Below, in pieces: positions 15,752 to 24,669 of a stretch of DNA of 64,000 nt; the first letter of the stretch is position 1, and the number at the start of each line of letters is the position of its first letter. Source of the DNA: an uncultured Clostridia bacterium (GTDB taxonomy: Bacteria > Bacillota > Clostridia > Christensenellales > Aristaeellaceae). Under the pieces are notes generated by a model. It was not told the DNA's origin and made no database searches. It worked only from the letters and a program-made list of their open reading frames with translations. The stretch spans positions 1-64,000 of the forward strand of contig CAKTXR010000002.1 of the NCBI GenBank assembly GCA_934631025.1, read 5' to 3'. Both the position numbers and the translations under genes were made by a program.

Positions 15752-17425
15752 ATGGATTGTCTGACTCTGAAAAAATCCAACTGTAAGAACTGTTACAAGT
15801 GTATTCGTCACTGTCCCGTCAAGTCCATTCGCTTCTCCGGCAATCAGGCCTATATCATAGGCAACGAGTGCATACTGTGCGGGCAGTGCTTCGTGGTGTG
15901 TCCGCAGAACGCCAAGCAGATCGTCGATGAGACGGAGAAGGTGAAGGTTTTCCTGCGCAGCGGCGATCCGGTGATCGTCAGTCTGGCCCCGTCGTTCATC
16001 GCCAATTACGACGGCGTGGGCATCGAGGCCATGCGCGCGGCGCTCAAGAAGCTGGGCTTCTTCGACGTGGAGGAGACGGCCGTGGGTGCGACAATCGTCA
16101 AGCGGGAGTATGAAAAGATGCTTGCTGCGGAGGATAAGGACGTCATCATCACGTCCTGCTGTCATTCGGTCAATCTGCTGATCCAGAAGTATTTCCCCGC
16201 CGAGCTTCAGTATCTGGCCAAGGTGCTCTCGCCTATGCAGGCGCACTGCAAGGACATCAAGCGCCGCTATCCGGGCGCAAAGACCGTGTTCATCGGCCCG
16301 TGCGTCGCCAAAAAGGACGAGGCCGCCTACTACGAGGGGCTTGTGGACGCGGTGCTCACGTTCAACGAGCTGACCGAGTGGCTGAAGGAGGAGAACATCG
16401 CGCTGGAGCAGCAGGTCGAGCCGGAGGAGCGCAGTCGGGCGCGCTTTTTCCCGACGTGCGGCGGCATCCTCAAGACCATGGCGCTGGAGAACACCAGCTA
16501 CACCTGCATGGCCATCGACGGCACGGAGAACTGCATGGCCTCCCTCAAGGACATCGAGAGCGGCAAGATTCATCACTGCTTTATCGAAATGTCGGCCTGT
16601 GTGGGCAGCTGCGTGGGCGGGCCGGTGATGGAAAAGTTCCATCGCGCGCCGGTGCAGGATTACATGGCCGTGGCGCGCTTTGCCGGCACGAAGGATTTCG
16701 AGGTGGAGCAGCCCGAGTCCGCCGAGCTGGAGAAGAACCTGACCGCGATCAAGCGGGCGCTGCCCATGCCCAGCGAGGACGAAATTCGGGAAGCGCTGCG
16801 CCAGATGGGCAAGGTGCGGCCGGACATGGAGCTGAACTGCGGCTCCTGCGGCTACGACACCTGCCGAGAGAAGGCGATCGCCATCTGTCAGGGCAAGGCG
16901 GAGGTCTCGATGTGTCTGCCCTATCTGAAGGACAAGGCGGAGAATTTCTCCGACACCATCGTGCGCAACACGCCCAACGGCCTGATTGTGCTCAACGAGT
17001 CGCTCGAGGTGCAGCAGATCAACAAGGCGGCGCAGAAGATCCTTGGCGTGCGCTTTGCGACCGACGTGCTGGGCGATCAGCTGGTGCGCATCATGGATCC
17101 GCGCGACTGTCTGGACGTACTCAACACGGGCCGCGACATCCACAACAAGCGCGTGTATCTGGCCGAGTATGAAAAGTATGTGGACGAGACGGTGGTCTAC
17201 GACAAGGCGTATCGCCTGCTGGTGTGCATACTGCGCGACGTGACCGAGGAAGAGGTTCAGCGCGACAAGAAGGAGAACATCAGCCGTCAGACCGTAGAAA
17301 TTGCCGACCGCGTTGTGGACAAGCAGATGCGCATCGTTCAGGAAATCGCCTCGCTGCTCGGCGAGACGGCGGCCGAGACGAAGATCGCTTTGTCCAAGCT
17401 GAAGGAGTCGATCAGCAATGAATAA
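15752..17425 (+). CDS. Sensory [FeFe]-hydrogenase with C-terminal PAS domain (HydS-like, group C type)
   Basis: This 557-residue protein begins with two [4Fe-4S] motifs (CKNCYKCIRHCP, CILCGQCFVVCP). The H-cluster domain has altered signatures: TSCCHSVN in place of TSCCPGW, GPCVAKKDE in place of MPC-type, and SACVGSCVGGP in place of the GGG form. A further Cys cluster (CGSCGYDTC with a distal Cys, near 360-390), a PAS domain (about 395-505) and a terminal helix follow. Changed proton-path residues and the PAS domain point to H2 or redox sensing rather than turnover. The start has AAGGAG upstream. Its stop overlaps the phosphatase gene by 8 bp. Confidence 0.88.
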   Translation: MDCLTLKKSNCKNCYKCIRHCPVKSIRFSGNQAYIIGNECILCGQCFVVCPQNAKQIVDETEKVKVFLRSGDPVIVSLAPSFIANYDGVGIEAMRAALKKLGFFDVEETAVGATIVKREYEKMLAAEDKDVIITSCCHSVNLLIQKYFPAELQYLAKVLSPMQAHCKDIKRRYPGAKTVFIGPCVAKKDEAAYYEGLVDAVLTFNELTEWLKEENIALEQQVEPEERSRARFFPTCGGILKTMALENTSYTCMAIDGTENCMASLKDIESGKIHHCFIEMSACVGSCVGGPVMEKFHRAPVQDYMAVARFAGTKDFEVEQPESAELEKNLTAIKRALPMPSEDEIREALRQMGKVRPDMELNCGSCGYDTCREKAIAICQGKAEVSMCLPYLKDKAENFSDTIVRNTPNGLIVLNESLEVQQINKAAQKILGVRFATDVLGDQLVRIMDPRDCLDVLNTGRDIHNKRVYLAEYEKYVDETVVYDKAYRLLVCILRDVTEEEVQRDKKENISRQTVEIADRVVDKQMRIVQEIASLLGETAAETKIALSKLKESISNE

Positions 17426-18590
17426 TCTGTGCGCAGACATCGGCTGGAAGAGCATCAATCACGACGGCGAGCAGCTGTGCGGCGATCACGTCGACATTGT
17501 GGAGCCGAACGAGAATTCCACGATCATTGTTTTGGCCGACGGGCTGGGCAGCGGCGTGAAGGCGAGCATCCTCTCGACGCTGACCTCGAAGATCATCTCC
17601 ACGATGATGGCGGAGGGTCTGCCGCTGGAGGAGTGCGTCAAGACGATCGCAGCGACGCTGCCGGTCTGCTCGGTGCGCGGCGTGGCCTATTCGACGTTTA
17701 CGATCATCCATCTGATCAACAACACCACGGCCGAGCTGATTCAGTACGACAATCCGCACGTCATTCTCCTGCGCGACTGCAAGAACTACGAATACCGTGA
17801 GGAAGAGCTGAACATCGACGGCAAGCTGATCTACAAGTCGGTGATCAATCTTCAGGAGAACGACATATTGATCGCCATGAGCGACGGCTGTCCGCACGCG
17901 GGCATCGGCACGGCCTACAATTTCGGCTGGAAGCGCGAGGACATCATCGACTACATGACGACCTTTGCGCACGTCGGCTACACGGCCAAGACGCTGGCGA
18001 CGCTGCTCATCGACGAGTGCGACCGCCTGTACGAGCACATTCCCGGCGACGACGCGACGGCCTGCGCCATCCGCATCCGCCGCCGCGAGCCGATGAACAT
18101 ACTCTTCGGCCCGCCGCGCAATCCGGACGACTGCGACCGGATGCTCTCTCTCTTCTTTGCCAAGGAGGGCAAGCACATTGTGTGCGGCGGCACCACATCG
18201 TCGATCGTGGCGAAATTTCTGGACAAGCCGCTGATTGCCAGTCTGAACTTCGAGGCGAGCGACGTGCCGCCGATTGCGGAGATCGAGGGCGTTGATCTGG
18301 TGACGGAGGGCGTGATTACGGTCAACAAGGTGATCGAATACGCCAGGGATGTGCTGGACAAGAACGAGAAGTACGGCGACTGGAGCGTGAATCGCGACGG
18401 CGCGTCGCTGATCTGCCGCCTGCTCTTCGAGGAAGCGACCGACATCAATTTCTACGTCGGTCGGGCGGTCAATCCGGCGCACCAGAATCCCGATCTGCCC
18501 ATCAACTTCAACATCAAGATGAATCTGGTCGAGGAGTTATCCTCCTGTCTGCGCCAGATGGGCAAGCGCGTCAAGGTCAGCTACTTCTAA
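17418..18590 (+). CDS. SpoIIE-type PP2C protein phosphatase
   Basis: This 390-residue protein has a PPM/SpoIIE phosphatase domain over about 1-225, with metal-binding motifs LADGLGSG (near 40), MSDGCPHAG (near 154) and GDDATACAI (near 210). The last 160 residues are a conserved-looking domain I do not recognise. The start lies inside the sensory hydrogenase gene, so the two are translationally coupled. Inference: the hydrogenase controls this phosphatase, which would act on an anti-sigma-antagonist-like or other phosphoprotein elsewhere in the genome. Confidence 0.85.
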   Translation: MNNLCADIGWKSINHDGEQLCGDHVDIVEPNENSTIIVLADGLGSGVKASILSTLTSKIISTMMAEGLPLEECVKTIAATLPVCSVRGVAYSTFTIIHLINNTTAELIQYDNPHVILLRDCKNYEYREEELNIDGKLIYKSVINLQENDILIAMSDGCPHAGIGTAYNFGWKREDIIDYMTTFAHVGYTAKTLATLLIDECDRLYEHIPGDDATACAIRIRRREPMNILFGPPRNPDDCDRMLSLFFAKEGKHIVCGGTTSSIVAKFLDKPLIASLNFEASDVPPIAEIEGVDLVTEGVITVNKVIEYARDVLDKNEKYGDWSVNRDGASLICRLLFEEATDINFYVGRAVNPAHQNPDLPINFNIKMNLVEELSSCLRQMGKRVKVSYF

Positions 18591-18720
18591 GCGGGCAGTG
18601 CCCGCGGCCACACCGCTTCGCGCGTGCAACCCGACTCCACGCCGCTTGGGGGCGGCTCGCCAGCAGTGCCGGTGCCACTTGCTGCCGCGCAAAGCAAGAA
18701 ATGTTAGCAGTATACAGCCC

Positions 18721-18760
18721 GACCTGCCCGAGCATAAATTGGACTCGGGCAGGTCTTTCC
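18721..18760 (+). terminator. Intrinsic terminator of the rex-hydS-phosphatase operon
   Basis: Perfect 12-bp stem (18721-18732 with 18744-18755) and 11-base loop, followed by TTT. It lies 130 bp after the phosphatase stop. Confidence 0.65.
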
Positions 18761-18930
18761 GTGTACCTGAGTGACGGCCGCAGTGCGGTTGTCGCACCGT
18801 TGCAATCTGATTCTTCAGCGCTTGGGAAACGATTGGAGTTGGACGTTTGCGTGTGCCGGTATGAACACTGGCGTGAAGGGAAAGCCGCTCAAAAGCCCGT
18901 TTGAAGGCCGACATATATCATCAGTATAGC

Positions 18931-18969
18931 AGAAAGCCCCGTCCGGCTGATTGGCAGTCAAACGGGGCC
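18931..18969 (-). terminator. Intrinsic terminator of the secreted-paralogue genes
   Basis: On the minus strand GCCCCGT (rc of 18962-18968) pairs with ACGGGGC (rc of 18936-18942), followed by TTTCT. It lies just after the stop of the gene at 18988-20166. Confidence 0.6.
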
Positions 18970-18987
18970 TGAGCTGTGAAGGGCGGG

Positions 18988-20166
18988 TTATTTGATGATT
19001 TCGCCACCGCTGGTCATGATCTCGCCGGTGTGGGCATTGACGCGATAGACGATGTAGTCCTCCAGCACGCTGGAGTCCGTCGTCATGTCGGCGACGAAAT
19101 TCCAGACCGGCTCGAAGGTATACCTGCATTCGGGATCCTCTTCCAGCATGGAGGGGACATATTCGACGTAAACGCGCTTGATCGTGATGGGGTTAAGCCC
19201 GTTGATCGAGCCGAGATACGTCTTGAGCACCTCCAGCGCCTCGTCGAGCGTCAGCGCGGGCGTATCCGCATAGGGCGTGTAGTCGCAGTCGAAGAGCACT
19301 TCCTCGCCGGTATAGACAAAGCCGTCGCGGTCGATGAGCGTGCGGGCGTTCAGGCTGCTGTAGTGGCGCGCGCTGTCGCCGGCATAGCTCGTCCGAACGC
19401 CGTCGCAGACCGGATAGCCCTTGTAGGTATAGGAATAGAGCAGGTAGTATGCGTCGTAGTCCTTCGTCCAGTCGTTGCCGGCAAAGAGCTCGAGCGTTCC
19501 GGCGCTCTTGAAATCGTCGTGCGTGACCTTCCAGTCGAAATAATCGGAGAACTGCTCGTGCGTGATGCCGTACCAGTCCCTCAGCATGGCGGTGAAGGGG
19601 CTGTTCTCGGCGCGCATCGCCGTCATAAAGGCCTGCGCCTTCTGGTCGGCTTCCTCGTGCGTCATGTAGTCGTGCTCGACGGCGTAGTCCTCGCGCTTGG
19701 CCGGATAGGAGAACTCGTTCTGCTTGCCATGGAGGGTGGAAAGGCAATCGTCAAGGTCGATCTCCATGGACAGATACTGGTAATCCCTGTAAACGTCGAG
19801 GTAATTCGTGGAGAAGCGGCTGCGGCTGAAGCGTTCGCCGTACTGATCGTCCTCGTTCACGGCGCTCAGATACGGAAAGCCGGTGGAATAGGTCGTCTGC
19901 TGAACCGCCGGAATCGCGCCCTTGAAGGTCAGCTCCATGCCCTTCTGCATGAGCGCCTTCGCCTGATTCAGATTGTCGTCCGTCGGCTCGAGATCGAGCG
20001 AGTAGGCCGCGTCGAATATGTCGAGCGGCTGGCGCAGGGAATCGTCGATTTCGAAATTCAGCGTTACGCCGTCGCCCCAGTCGGCGGCATAGGTCTCGGC
20101 CAGCGCCGCGCCCGAAAGCAGCATGACGGCCAGCAGCAGGGACAGGACAGTACGAAGCTTCTTCAT
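18988..20166 (-). CDS. Secreted protein of unknown function, paralogue B
   Basis: This 392-residue protein has a signal peptide (MKKLRTVLSLLLAVMLLSG with cleavage near ALAE) and no lipobox. I do not recognise a family with certainty; the C-terminal end (DYIVYRVNAHTGEIM) resembles the last strands of PepSY/YpeB-like domains. It is rich in Tyr, Asp and Glu. The gene immediately upstream encodes a paralogue with the same layout, and the two share a 130-bp identical DNA block. AGAGGTG lies before the start. Confidence 0.8.
   Translation of the reverse strand: MKKLRTVLSLLLAVMLLSGAALAETYAADWGDGVTLNFEIDDSLRQPLDIFDAAYSLDLEPTDDNLNQAKALMQKGMELTFKGAIPAVQQTTYSTGFPYLSAVNEDDQYGERFSRSRFSTNYLDVYRDYQYLSMEIDLDDCLSTLHGKQNEFSYPAKREDYAVEHDYMTHEEADQKAQAFMTAMRAENSPFTAMLRDWYGITHEQFSDYFDWKVTHDDFKSAGTLELFAGNDWTKDYDAYYLLYSYTYKGYPVCDGVRTSYAGDSARHYSSLNARTLIDRDGFVYTGEEVLFDCDYTPYADTPALTLDEALEVLKTYLGSINGLNPITIKRVYVEYVPSMLEEDPECRYTFEPVWNFVADMTTDSSVLEDYIVYRVNAHTGEIMTSGGEIIK
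19589..19718. repeat. 130-bp block identical to 20839-20968
   Basis: Positions 19589-19718 and 20839-20968 are identical base for base. They encode the same central segment of the two secreted paralogues. The flanking N-terminal portions differ in both DNA and protein, which suggests gene conversion rather than only a recent duplication. Confidence 0.9.
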
Positions 20167-20228
20167 GTTTTACACCTCTGTTTTTTTAATAACCGCAAGC
20201 ACATTTCGGGCGTGCCGGAGCGTCTGCC

Positions 20229-21419
20229 TTATTTGATGCTGCCGTCGCCGTTGGTCATGATCTCGCCGGTATGGGCGTTGACGCGATAGACGATGTAGTC
20301 CTCCAGCACGCCGGAGTTCGCCGTCATGTCGGCGACGAAATTCCAGACCGGCTCGAAGGTGTACTTGCACGCGGGATCCTCTTCCACCATGGAGGGGATG
20401 TATTCGACGTAAACGCGCTTGATCGTGATGGGGTTAAGCCCGTTGAGCGAGCCGAGGTACGTCTTGAGCGTATCGAGCGCTTCGTCGAGCGTCAGCGCGG
20501 GCGTGTCCGCGTAGGGGGTGTAGTCGCAGTCGAAAATGACCTCTTCGTTGGTATGGACGAAGCCGTCGCGGTCGATGAGCGTGCTGGCGCTCAGGCCGCT
20601 GTAATGGCGCGCATTGCTGCCGGCATAGCTCGTGCGGACACCGTCGCAGACCGGATAGCCCTTGTAGGCGTAGGAATAGAGCAGGTAGTATGCGTCATAG
20701 CTGTCCGTCCAGTCATACTCGCCGCTGGCGGCCAGATCAAGCACGGCGGCGGTGTTCTTGAAATCGTCGTGCTCGGCTTTCCAGTTGAAGTAATCGGAGA
20801 ACTGCTCGTGCGTGATGCCGTACCAGTCTCTCAGCACCGCGGTGAAGGGGCTGTTCTCGGCGCGCATCGCCGTCATAAAGGCCTGCGCCTTCTGGTCGGC
20901 TTCCTCGTGCGTCATGTAGTCGTGCTCGACGGCGTAGTCCTCGCGCTTGGCCGGATAGGAGAACTCGTCCCGATCACTGCGGAACGCGGAAAGAACCTCG
21001 TCAAGGCCAACTTCCATGGACAGATACTGGCGGCTCTTGAAAGCGTCGGTATAGCCGATGGCAAAGCGGGTCAGGCCGGCCTTTTCGTCGTACTGATCGT
21101 CTGTGTTCGAAGCGTACAGCTCGACGAGTCCGGAGGTGCTGCCGATGGTTTCAAAGATTTCGGGAAGCGGCCCCTTGAAGGTCAGCTCCATGGCCTTCTG
21201 AAGGCGCGTCCGTGCCTGCGCGCGCTCCTCGTCCGTGGGGTTCTCGGCGGGCAGGGGATAGGCCGCGTCGAATATGTCGAGCGGCTGGCGCAGGGAGTCG
21301 TCGATCTCGAAATTCAGCGTTACGTCGCCCCACTCGGCGGTGTAGGTCTCGGCCAGTGCCGCGCCGGTAAGCAGGGCGGCCGCCAGCATAAGGCACAGGA
21401 TCATGCGAAGAGTTTTCAT
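20229..21419 (-). CDS. Secreted protein of unknown function, paralogue A
   Basis: This 396-residue protein has a signal peptide (MKTLRMILCLMLAAALLTG, cleavage near ALAE). It matches its downstream neighbour along most of its length; the N-terminal part after the signal (about residues 45-150) is the most diverged. The start at 21419 has AAGGAGG 8 bases upstream; the longer frame has none. Function is not recognised. The two genes lie 62 bp apart and are probably cotranscribed. Confidence 0.8.
   Translation of the reverse strand: MKTLRMILCLMLAAALLTGAALAETYTAEWGDVTLNFEIDDSLRQPLDIFDAAYPLPAENPTDEERAQARTRLQKAMELTFKGPLPEIFETIGSTSGLVELYASNTDDQYDEKAGLTRFAIGYTDAFKSRQYLSMEVGLDEVLSAFRSDRDEFSYPAKREDYAVEHDYMTHEEADQKAQAFMTAMRAENSPFTAVLRDWYGITHEQFSDYFNWKAEHDDFKNTAAVLDLAASGEYDWTDSYDAYYLLYSYAYKGYPVCDGVRTSYAGSNARHYSGLSASTLIDRDGFVHTNEEVIFDCDYTPYADTPALTLDEALDTLKTYLGSLNGLNPITIKRVYVEYIPSMVEEDPACKYTFEPVWNFVADMTANSGVLEDYIVYRVNAHTGEIMTNGDGSIK
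20839..20968. repeat. 130-bp block identical to 19589-19718
   Basis: Second copy of the identical block shared by the tandem secreted paralogues, offset 1250 bp from the first. Confidence 0.9.
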
Positions 21420-21620
21420 GGGTTTATCCTCCTTACTATATATTGTGAGCATGATGTTTCAGTGCTTTTGTGATGCAGGCGAATGATAATCGGGACGAAG
21501 CGTCCCCAAGGCGCGATACTCATACGCCGAGCTTTTGTAGGGCGCGTCAGATCAATGGGCTCACCTCCAAAGCGGCGCTGAACGGGCACGGCCGATGATT
21601 AACGCGCCCGACTCTTTGTA

Positions 21621-21692
21621 TAAAAAACAGGAACTGTTTAAGTAATCTTTTCGTAACGCTTGTATAGACCGAAAAAATACTTCAACAGTTCC
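21621..21692 (-). terminator. Intrinsic terminator of the serine hydrolase operon
   Basis: Arms 21630-21644 and 21678-21692 pair over 15 bp with one mismatch. On the minus strand the second arm is followed by TGTTTTTT. The 33-base loop is unusually long and itself contains a T run. The rest of the 21420-21710 gap shows nothing else. Confidence 0.6.
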
Positions 21693-21710
21693 ATAAATTG
21701 GCAAAAAAGT

Positions 21711-22745
21711 TCACTCTATCGCCAGATCGTCGGCAAGGGCGTTGTGAATCTCAGCGCGCAGCACTTCGACCGCGCCATAGTCGTCGGTGATGAAATCGTG
21801 CTTCATGGCGGAAAAGCGCGTGGCGTTCGTCAGGATGACGACCGACAGATCGAGCGTGCGGCTGATGTAGATCGACTGCCCCGTGTGGCCGCAATGGCCG
21901 AAGCTGCCCACAGGGAAGAGCCGCCCCGTCTGCGGATAGCGCCCGTCCACGATCAGCCAGCCCAGACCGCGGCCCTCTTCAAAGCGCGGCGTGTAGTCCG
22001 TTTCGGCGAGGGCGAAGAAGCGCTCGGGATAGAGCGTTTCGTCCTTCTCCATGACGGCGCGCACGAACTTGCCGACGTCGCCCGGCGAAAAGAACGATCC
22101 GCCCGCGCCGCACACGCGCCCCATGCTGAGCACGTTCGCGTCGTCAAAGCGCATGGGGCCGACCTCGCGGCGGGTGTAGCACACGGCGGCGTTCGGCTCA
22201 TCCACGGCGATGACAAAGCGGCTGCGCGTCATGCGGAGCGGCGCTTTCAGGCGCGCCTCGAACAGAGCGTCCATGGTCTGTCCATACAGTTTTTCGACGA
22301 TGAAGCCCAGCAGGTTCATGCCGTTGCAGGAATAGGCGTAATCGCTGCCGGGCGCAAAGGCCAGCGGCGCGGCGAGGATACATTCGGCGATGGCGTCCGT
22401 GCCGCGCGCGCATACATCCTTCGGCAGCGGAATGCGTACAATGCCGGAAGTGTGGGTGAGCAGCTGCTGCACGGTAACGCGCTTTTTCTCCTCCGGTACG
22501 TTGGCAAAGAAATCGTCCAGCATACTGTCCAGGCGCAGCTTTCCCTCGCCGATGGCCTGAAAGACGAGCGGGCAGGTGTGCAGCACCTTGCCGCAGCTGG
22601 CCATGTCGAACAGCGTGTCTTCGTTCGCGTTTTCGGAATAGAGCGTCGATTCCTCGCCGCGCAGGCTGACCCGCACGGCGAATGTGTCAAACGCTTTCTC
22701 TTTCAGTTTGCGCGCCATGAGTGCGCGCGTGCGTTCGAGCTTCAT
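21711..22745 (-). CDS. Class C beta-lactamase-related serine hydrolase
   Basis: This 344-residue protein has the serine beta-lactamase/DD-peptidase fold. The SxxK catalytic motif is SCGK (near 50), the YxN motif is YSCNG (near 140), and the third motif is HTG within GHCGHTGQ. There is no signal peptide, so it is likely a cytosolic esterase or amidase rather than a resistance enzyme. Its start codon overlaps the stop of the SDR gene (ATGA), showing translational coupling. Confidence 0.85.
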   Translation of the reverse strand: MKLERTRALMARKLKEKAFDTFAVRVSLRGEESTLYSENANEDTLFDMASCGKVLHTCPLVFQAIGEGKLRLDSMLDDFFANVPEEKKRVTVQQLLTHTSGIVRIPLPKDVCARGTDAIAECILAAPLAFAPGSDYAYSCNGMNLLGFIVEKLYGQTMDALFEARLKAPLRMTRSRFVIAVDEPNAAVCYTRREVGPMRFDDANVLSMGRVCGAGGSFFSPGDVGKFVRAVMEKDETLYPERFFALAETDYTPRFEEGRGLGWLIVDGRYPQTGRLFPVGSFGHCGHTGQSIYISRTLDLSVVILTNATRFSAMKHDFITDDYGAVEVLRAEIHNALADDLAIE

Positions 22746-23485
22746 GCGTTGTTGAGCAGCACGCGGCCGCCCTCGATGTTGTAGTTCGTGCCGGTGATGA
22801 ACGCCGCGTCGTCCGAGCAGAGATACATGACCAGCTTGACGATCTCGATCGGCTCGGCGGCGCGCCCCAGCGCGGTTTTCATGTTGCTCATGGCCGCGCG
22901 GGTGAGCACAGGGCCGGGCGAAACGGCGCAGCAGCGCACGCCGTAGGGCGCGCCGATGCGGGCCAGCGCCTTGGTGAGGCCGTAGGTCAGGCCGCTCTTC
23001 TCGGCGGCATAGTCGACCGCGCCGCCCGTTTCACCGTCCACAGAGCCGATGTTGATGATCACGCCCTTCTTCTGGTTCATCATCGGCTCCATGACCGCGC
23101 GGGCGAACAGCATGGGCGCGCGGAAGTTGACCGCGATGCCCCAGTCGAGTACCTCGAGCGGCGTGTGGATAAACGCGCCGTCCTTGCAGCCGCACATGCG
23201 CGCCGGAAAGCCGCCGGCAAAGTTGATCACGATGTCGACGTGTCCCTCGCCGGTCAGGCACTTATTGACAACGCCCTGAATCTGATCGAAATCGCGCACG
23301 TCGCACGGGCAGGGCACGGCGCGGCCGCCCGCGCTGACGATCTCCTGCGCCAGTTCGGTCACGCGCGCTTCATTCACGTCCACCATGTAGACAATCGCGC
23401 CTTCCTTCGCCATTTCCTGGGACGCGCACAGCCCCATGCCCGAGGCCGCGCCGGTGATGATCGCCGTTCTGTTTTCAAATCGCAT
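22742..23485 (-). CDS. Short-chain dehydrogenase/reductase
   Basis: This 247-residue classical SDR has the NAD(P)-binding motif TGAASGMG (10-17), a catalytic Ser in INIGSVDG and the YxxxK pair in YAAEK, then PGP in the substrate loop. An Asp at the end of the second strand (VDVNEARV) favours NAD over NADP. It lies between a quinone oxidoreductase-like gene and a serine hydrolase, 15 bp and -4 bp away, as part of a small catabolic operon. The substrate is unknown. Confidence 0.88.
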   Translation of the reverse strand: MRFENRTAIITGAASGMGLCASQEMAKEGAIVYMVDVNEARVTELAQEIVSAGGRAVPCPCDVRDFDQIQGVVNKCLTGEGHVDIVINFAGGFPARMCGCKDGAFIHTPLEVLDWGIAVNFRAPMLFARAVMEPMMNQKKGVIINIGSVDGETGGAVDYAAEKSGLTYGLTKALARIGAPYGVRCCAVSPGPVLTRAAMSNMKTALGRAAEPIEIVKLVMYLCSDDAAFITGTNYNIEGGRVLLNNA

Positions 23486-23500
23486 GGAAATATCCTCCTT

Positions 23501-24484
23501 TTATTTCACTTTCAGTACGATTTTGCCGATGTGGCGGCCGGATGCCATGAGCGCCTGAGCTTCTTCCGCCTGCTCGATGGGGAATACCTTGCAGATCGTC
23601 GGGCGGATCTCGCCGCGTTCGACCTTCGGCCAGAGACTGTTCACCATCGCGCCGAGGATCTGTCCCTTCTCCTCGGAGGAGCGGCTGCGCAGCGTCGTGC
23701 CGATCAGCCGGACGGCGCGCGCATAGAGCAGACGCATATTGACGTTCGTCACATCGCCGGCCAGCGTGGCGATCATGATCCAGCGCCCCAGCCGGTTCAT
23801 GTGCGGCAGGCATTCGCCCACCGTGTCGCCGCCCAGGCAGTCGACGGCGATGTCCACGCCATGGCCCGCGTCCAGCTCCTCCTGCATGACGGCGGCCAGA
23901 CTTTCGCGCGCCGTGTTGACGATGCGGTCTGCGCCCAGCGGCGCGATGGCGGCCACCTGATCGTCGTGCCGCACGGTGGTGATGACGCGCGCGCCGAACG
24001 CCTTCGCCATGGGAATGGCGACGCTGGCCAGTCCGCTCGCGCCGGCGGTGATCAGCACGGTATCGCCCGCCTTCATCCTGCCCTCAACGAACAGGAACAG
24101 ATAGGACGCGCCGAACACCTCAGGCAGCGCTGCGGCTTCCTCCATGGAAAGCCCCTTCGGGATGGGCATGAGCATATCGGCGGGCACGGCCACATATTCG
24201 GCATAGCCGCCGCCGCCCAGCAGCGCGCACACCTCGTCGCCGACGTGCCACTTGCCCTCGGCCTGCGCCTTTGCGCCCAGCGCCTTGATCACGCCCGCGG
24301 CTTCGAGACCGTACCATTCCGGCCAGCCGGGGGGCGGGGGATACTGTCCCGCGCGCTGGAGCAGATCGGCGCGGTTGAGCGCGGCGGCGTGGATTTCGAG
24401 CAGAACGTCGTCCTCGCGCAGCGTTGGATCGGCGACCTCCGTCCAGTGCAGCTTTTCATCCTGACCCTTGAGTATGGCGTGCAT
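23501..24484 (-). CDS. Zinc-independent quinone oxidoreductase (PIG3/TP53I3-like MDR family)
   Basis: This 327-residue MDR-family reductase contains the N-terminal GroES-like domain (NRADLLQRAGQYPPPPG, a hallmark of the PIG3 subgroup) and a Rossmann domain with the NADPH motif ITAGASGLASVAI. It lacks zinc ligands and probably reduces quinones or enones with NADPH. The start at 24484 has GGGAGG at the right distance; the longer frame extends across the divergent promoter region. The AraC regulator is transcribed in the opposite direction. Confidence 0.88.
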   Translation of the reverse strand: MHAILKGQDEKLHWTEVADPTLREDDVLLEIHAAALNRADLLQRAGQYPPPPGWPEWYGLEAAGVIKALGAKAQAEGKWHVGDEVCALLGGGGYAEYVAVPADMLMPIPKGLSMEEAAALPEVFGASYLFLFVEGRMKAGDTVLITAGASGLASVAIPMAKAFGARVITTVRHDDQVAAIAPLGADRIVNTARESLAAVMQEELDAGHGVDIAVDCLGGDTVGECLPHMNRLGRWIMIATLAGDVTNVNMRLLYARAVRLIGTTLRSRSSEEKGQILGAMVNSLWPKVERGEIRPTICKVFPIEQAEEAQALMASGRHIGKIVLKVK

Positions 24485-24669
24485 GATGAGTCCTCCCTTT
24501 TTCATTTCAGCGGACGAACCGCTTGTCATTTGGAATGCGATCATGTATAATAGGGATGCGGCGGAGCGTTTCATATCGCTCGGCTTGCCTTTATCATAGC
24601 GCGATTTCAGGCGCGCGTCCATGGCGCTTTGAACAGAGAATCATGTATAAAACGGCAAGGAGAAAGGTT

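Larger units (their letters stand above)
18591..18987. other. Intergenic region with two terminators
   Basis: No gene is seen between the phosphatase and the convergent secreted-protein gene. Apart from two hairpins listed separately, it contains the words CTTTCCGTGTAC (near 18755) and ACTGGCGTGA (near 18867), which also occur in the noncoding stretch near 32.1-32.2 kb. Confidence 0.5.

Noticed and set aside
22721..24550. 609-residue plus-strand frame opposite the SDR and quinone oxidoreductase genes
   Set aside because: Antisense shadow; rich in Arg, His, Asp and Ala, with no motif, while both minus-strand genes have clear family signatures.
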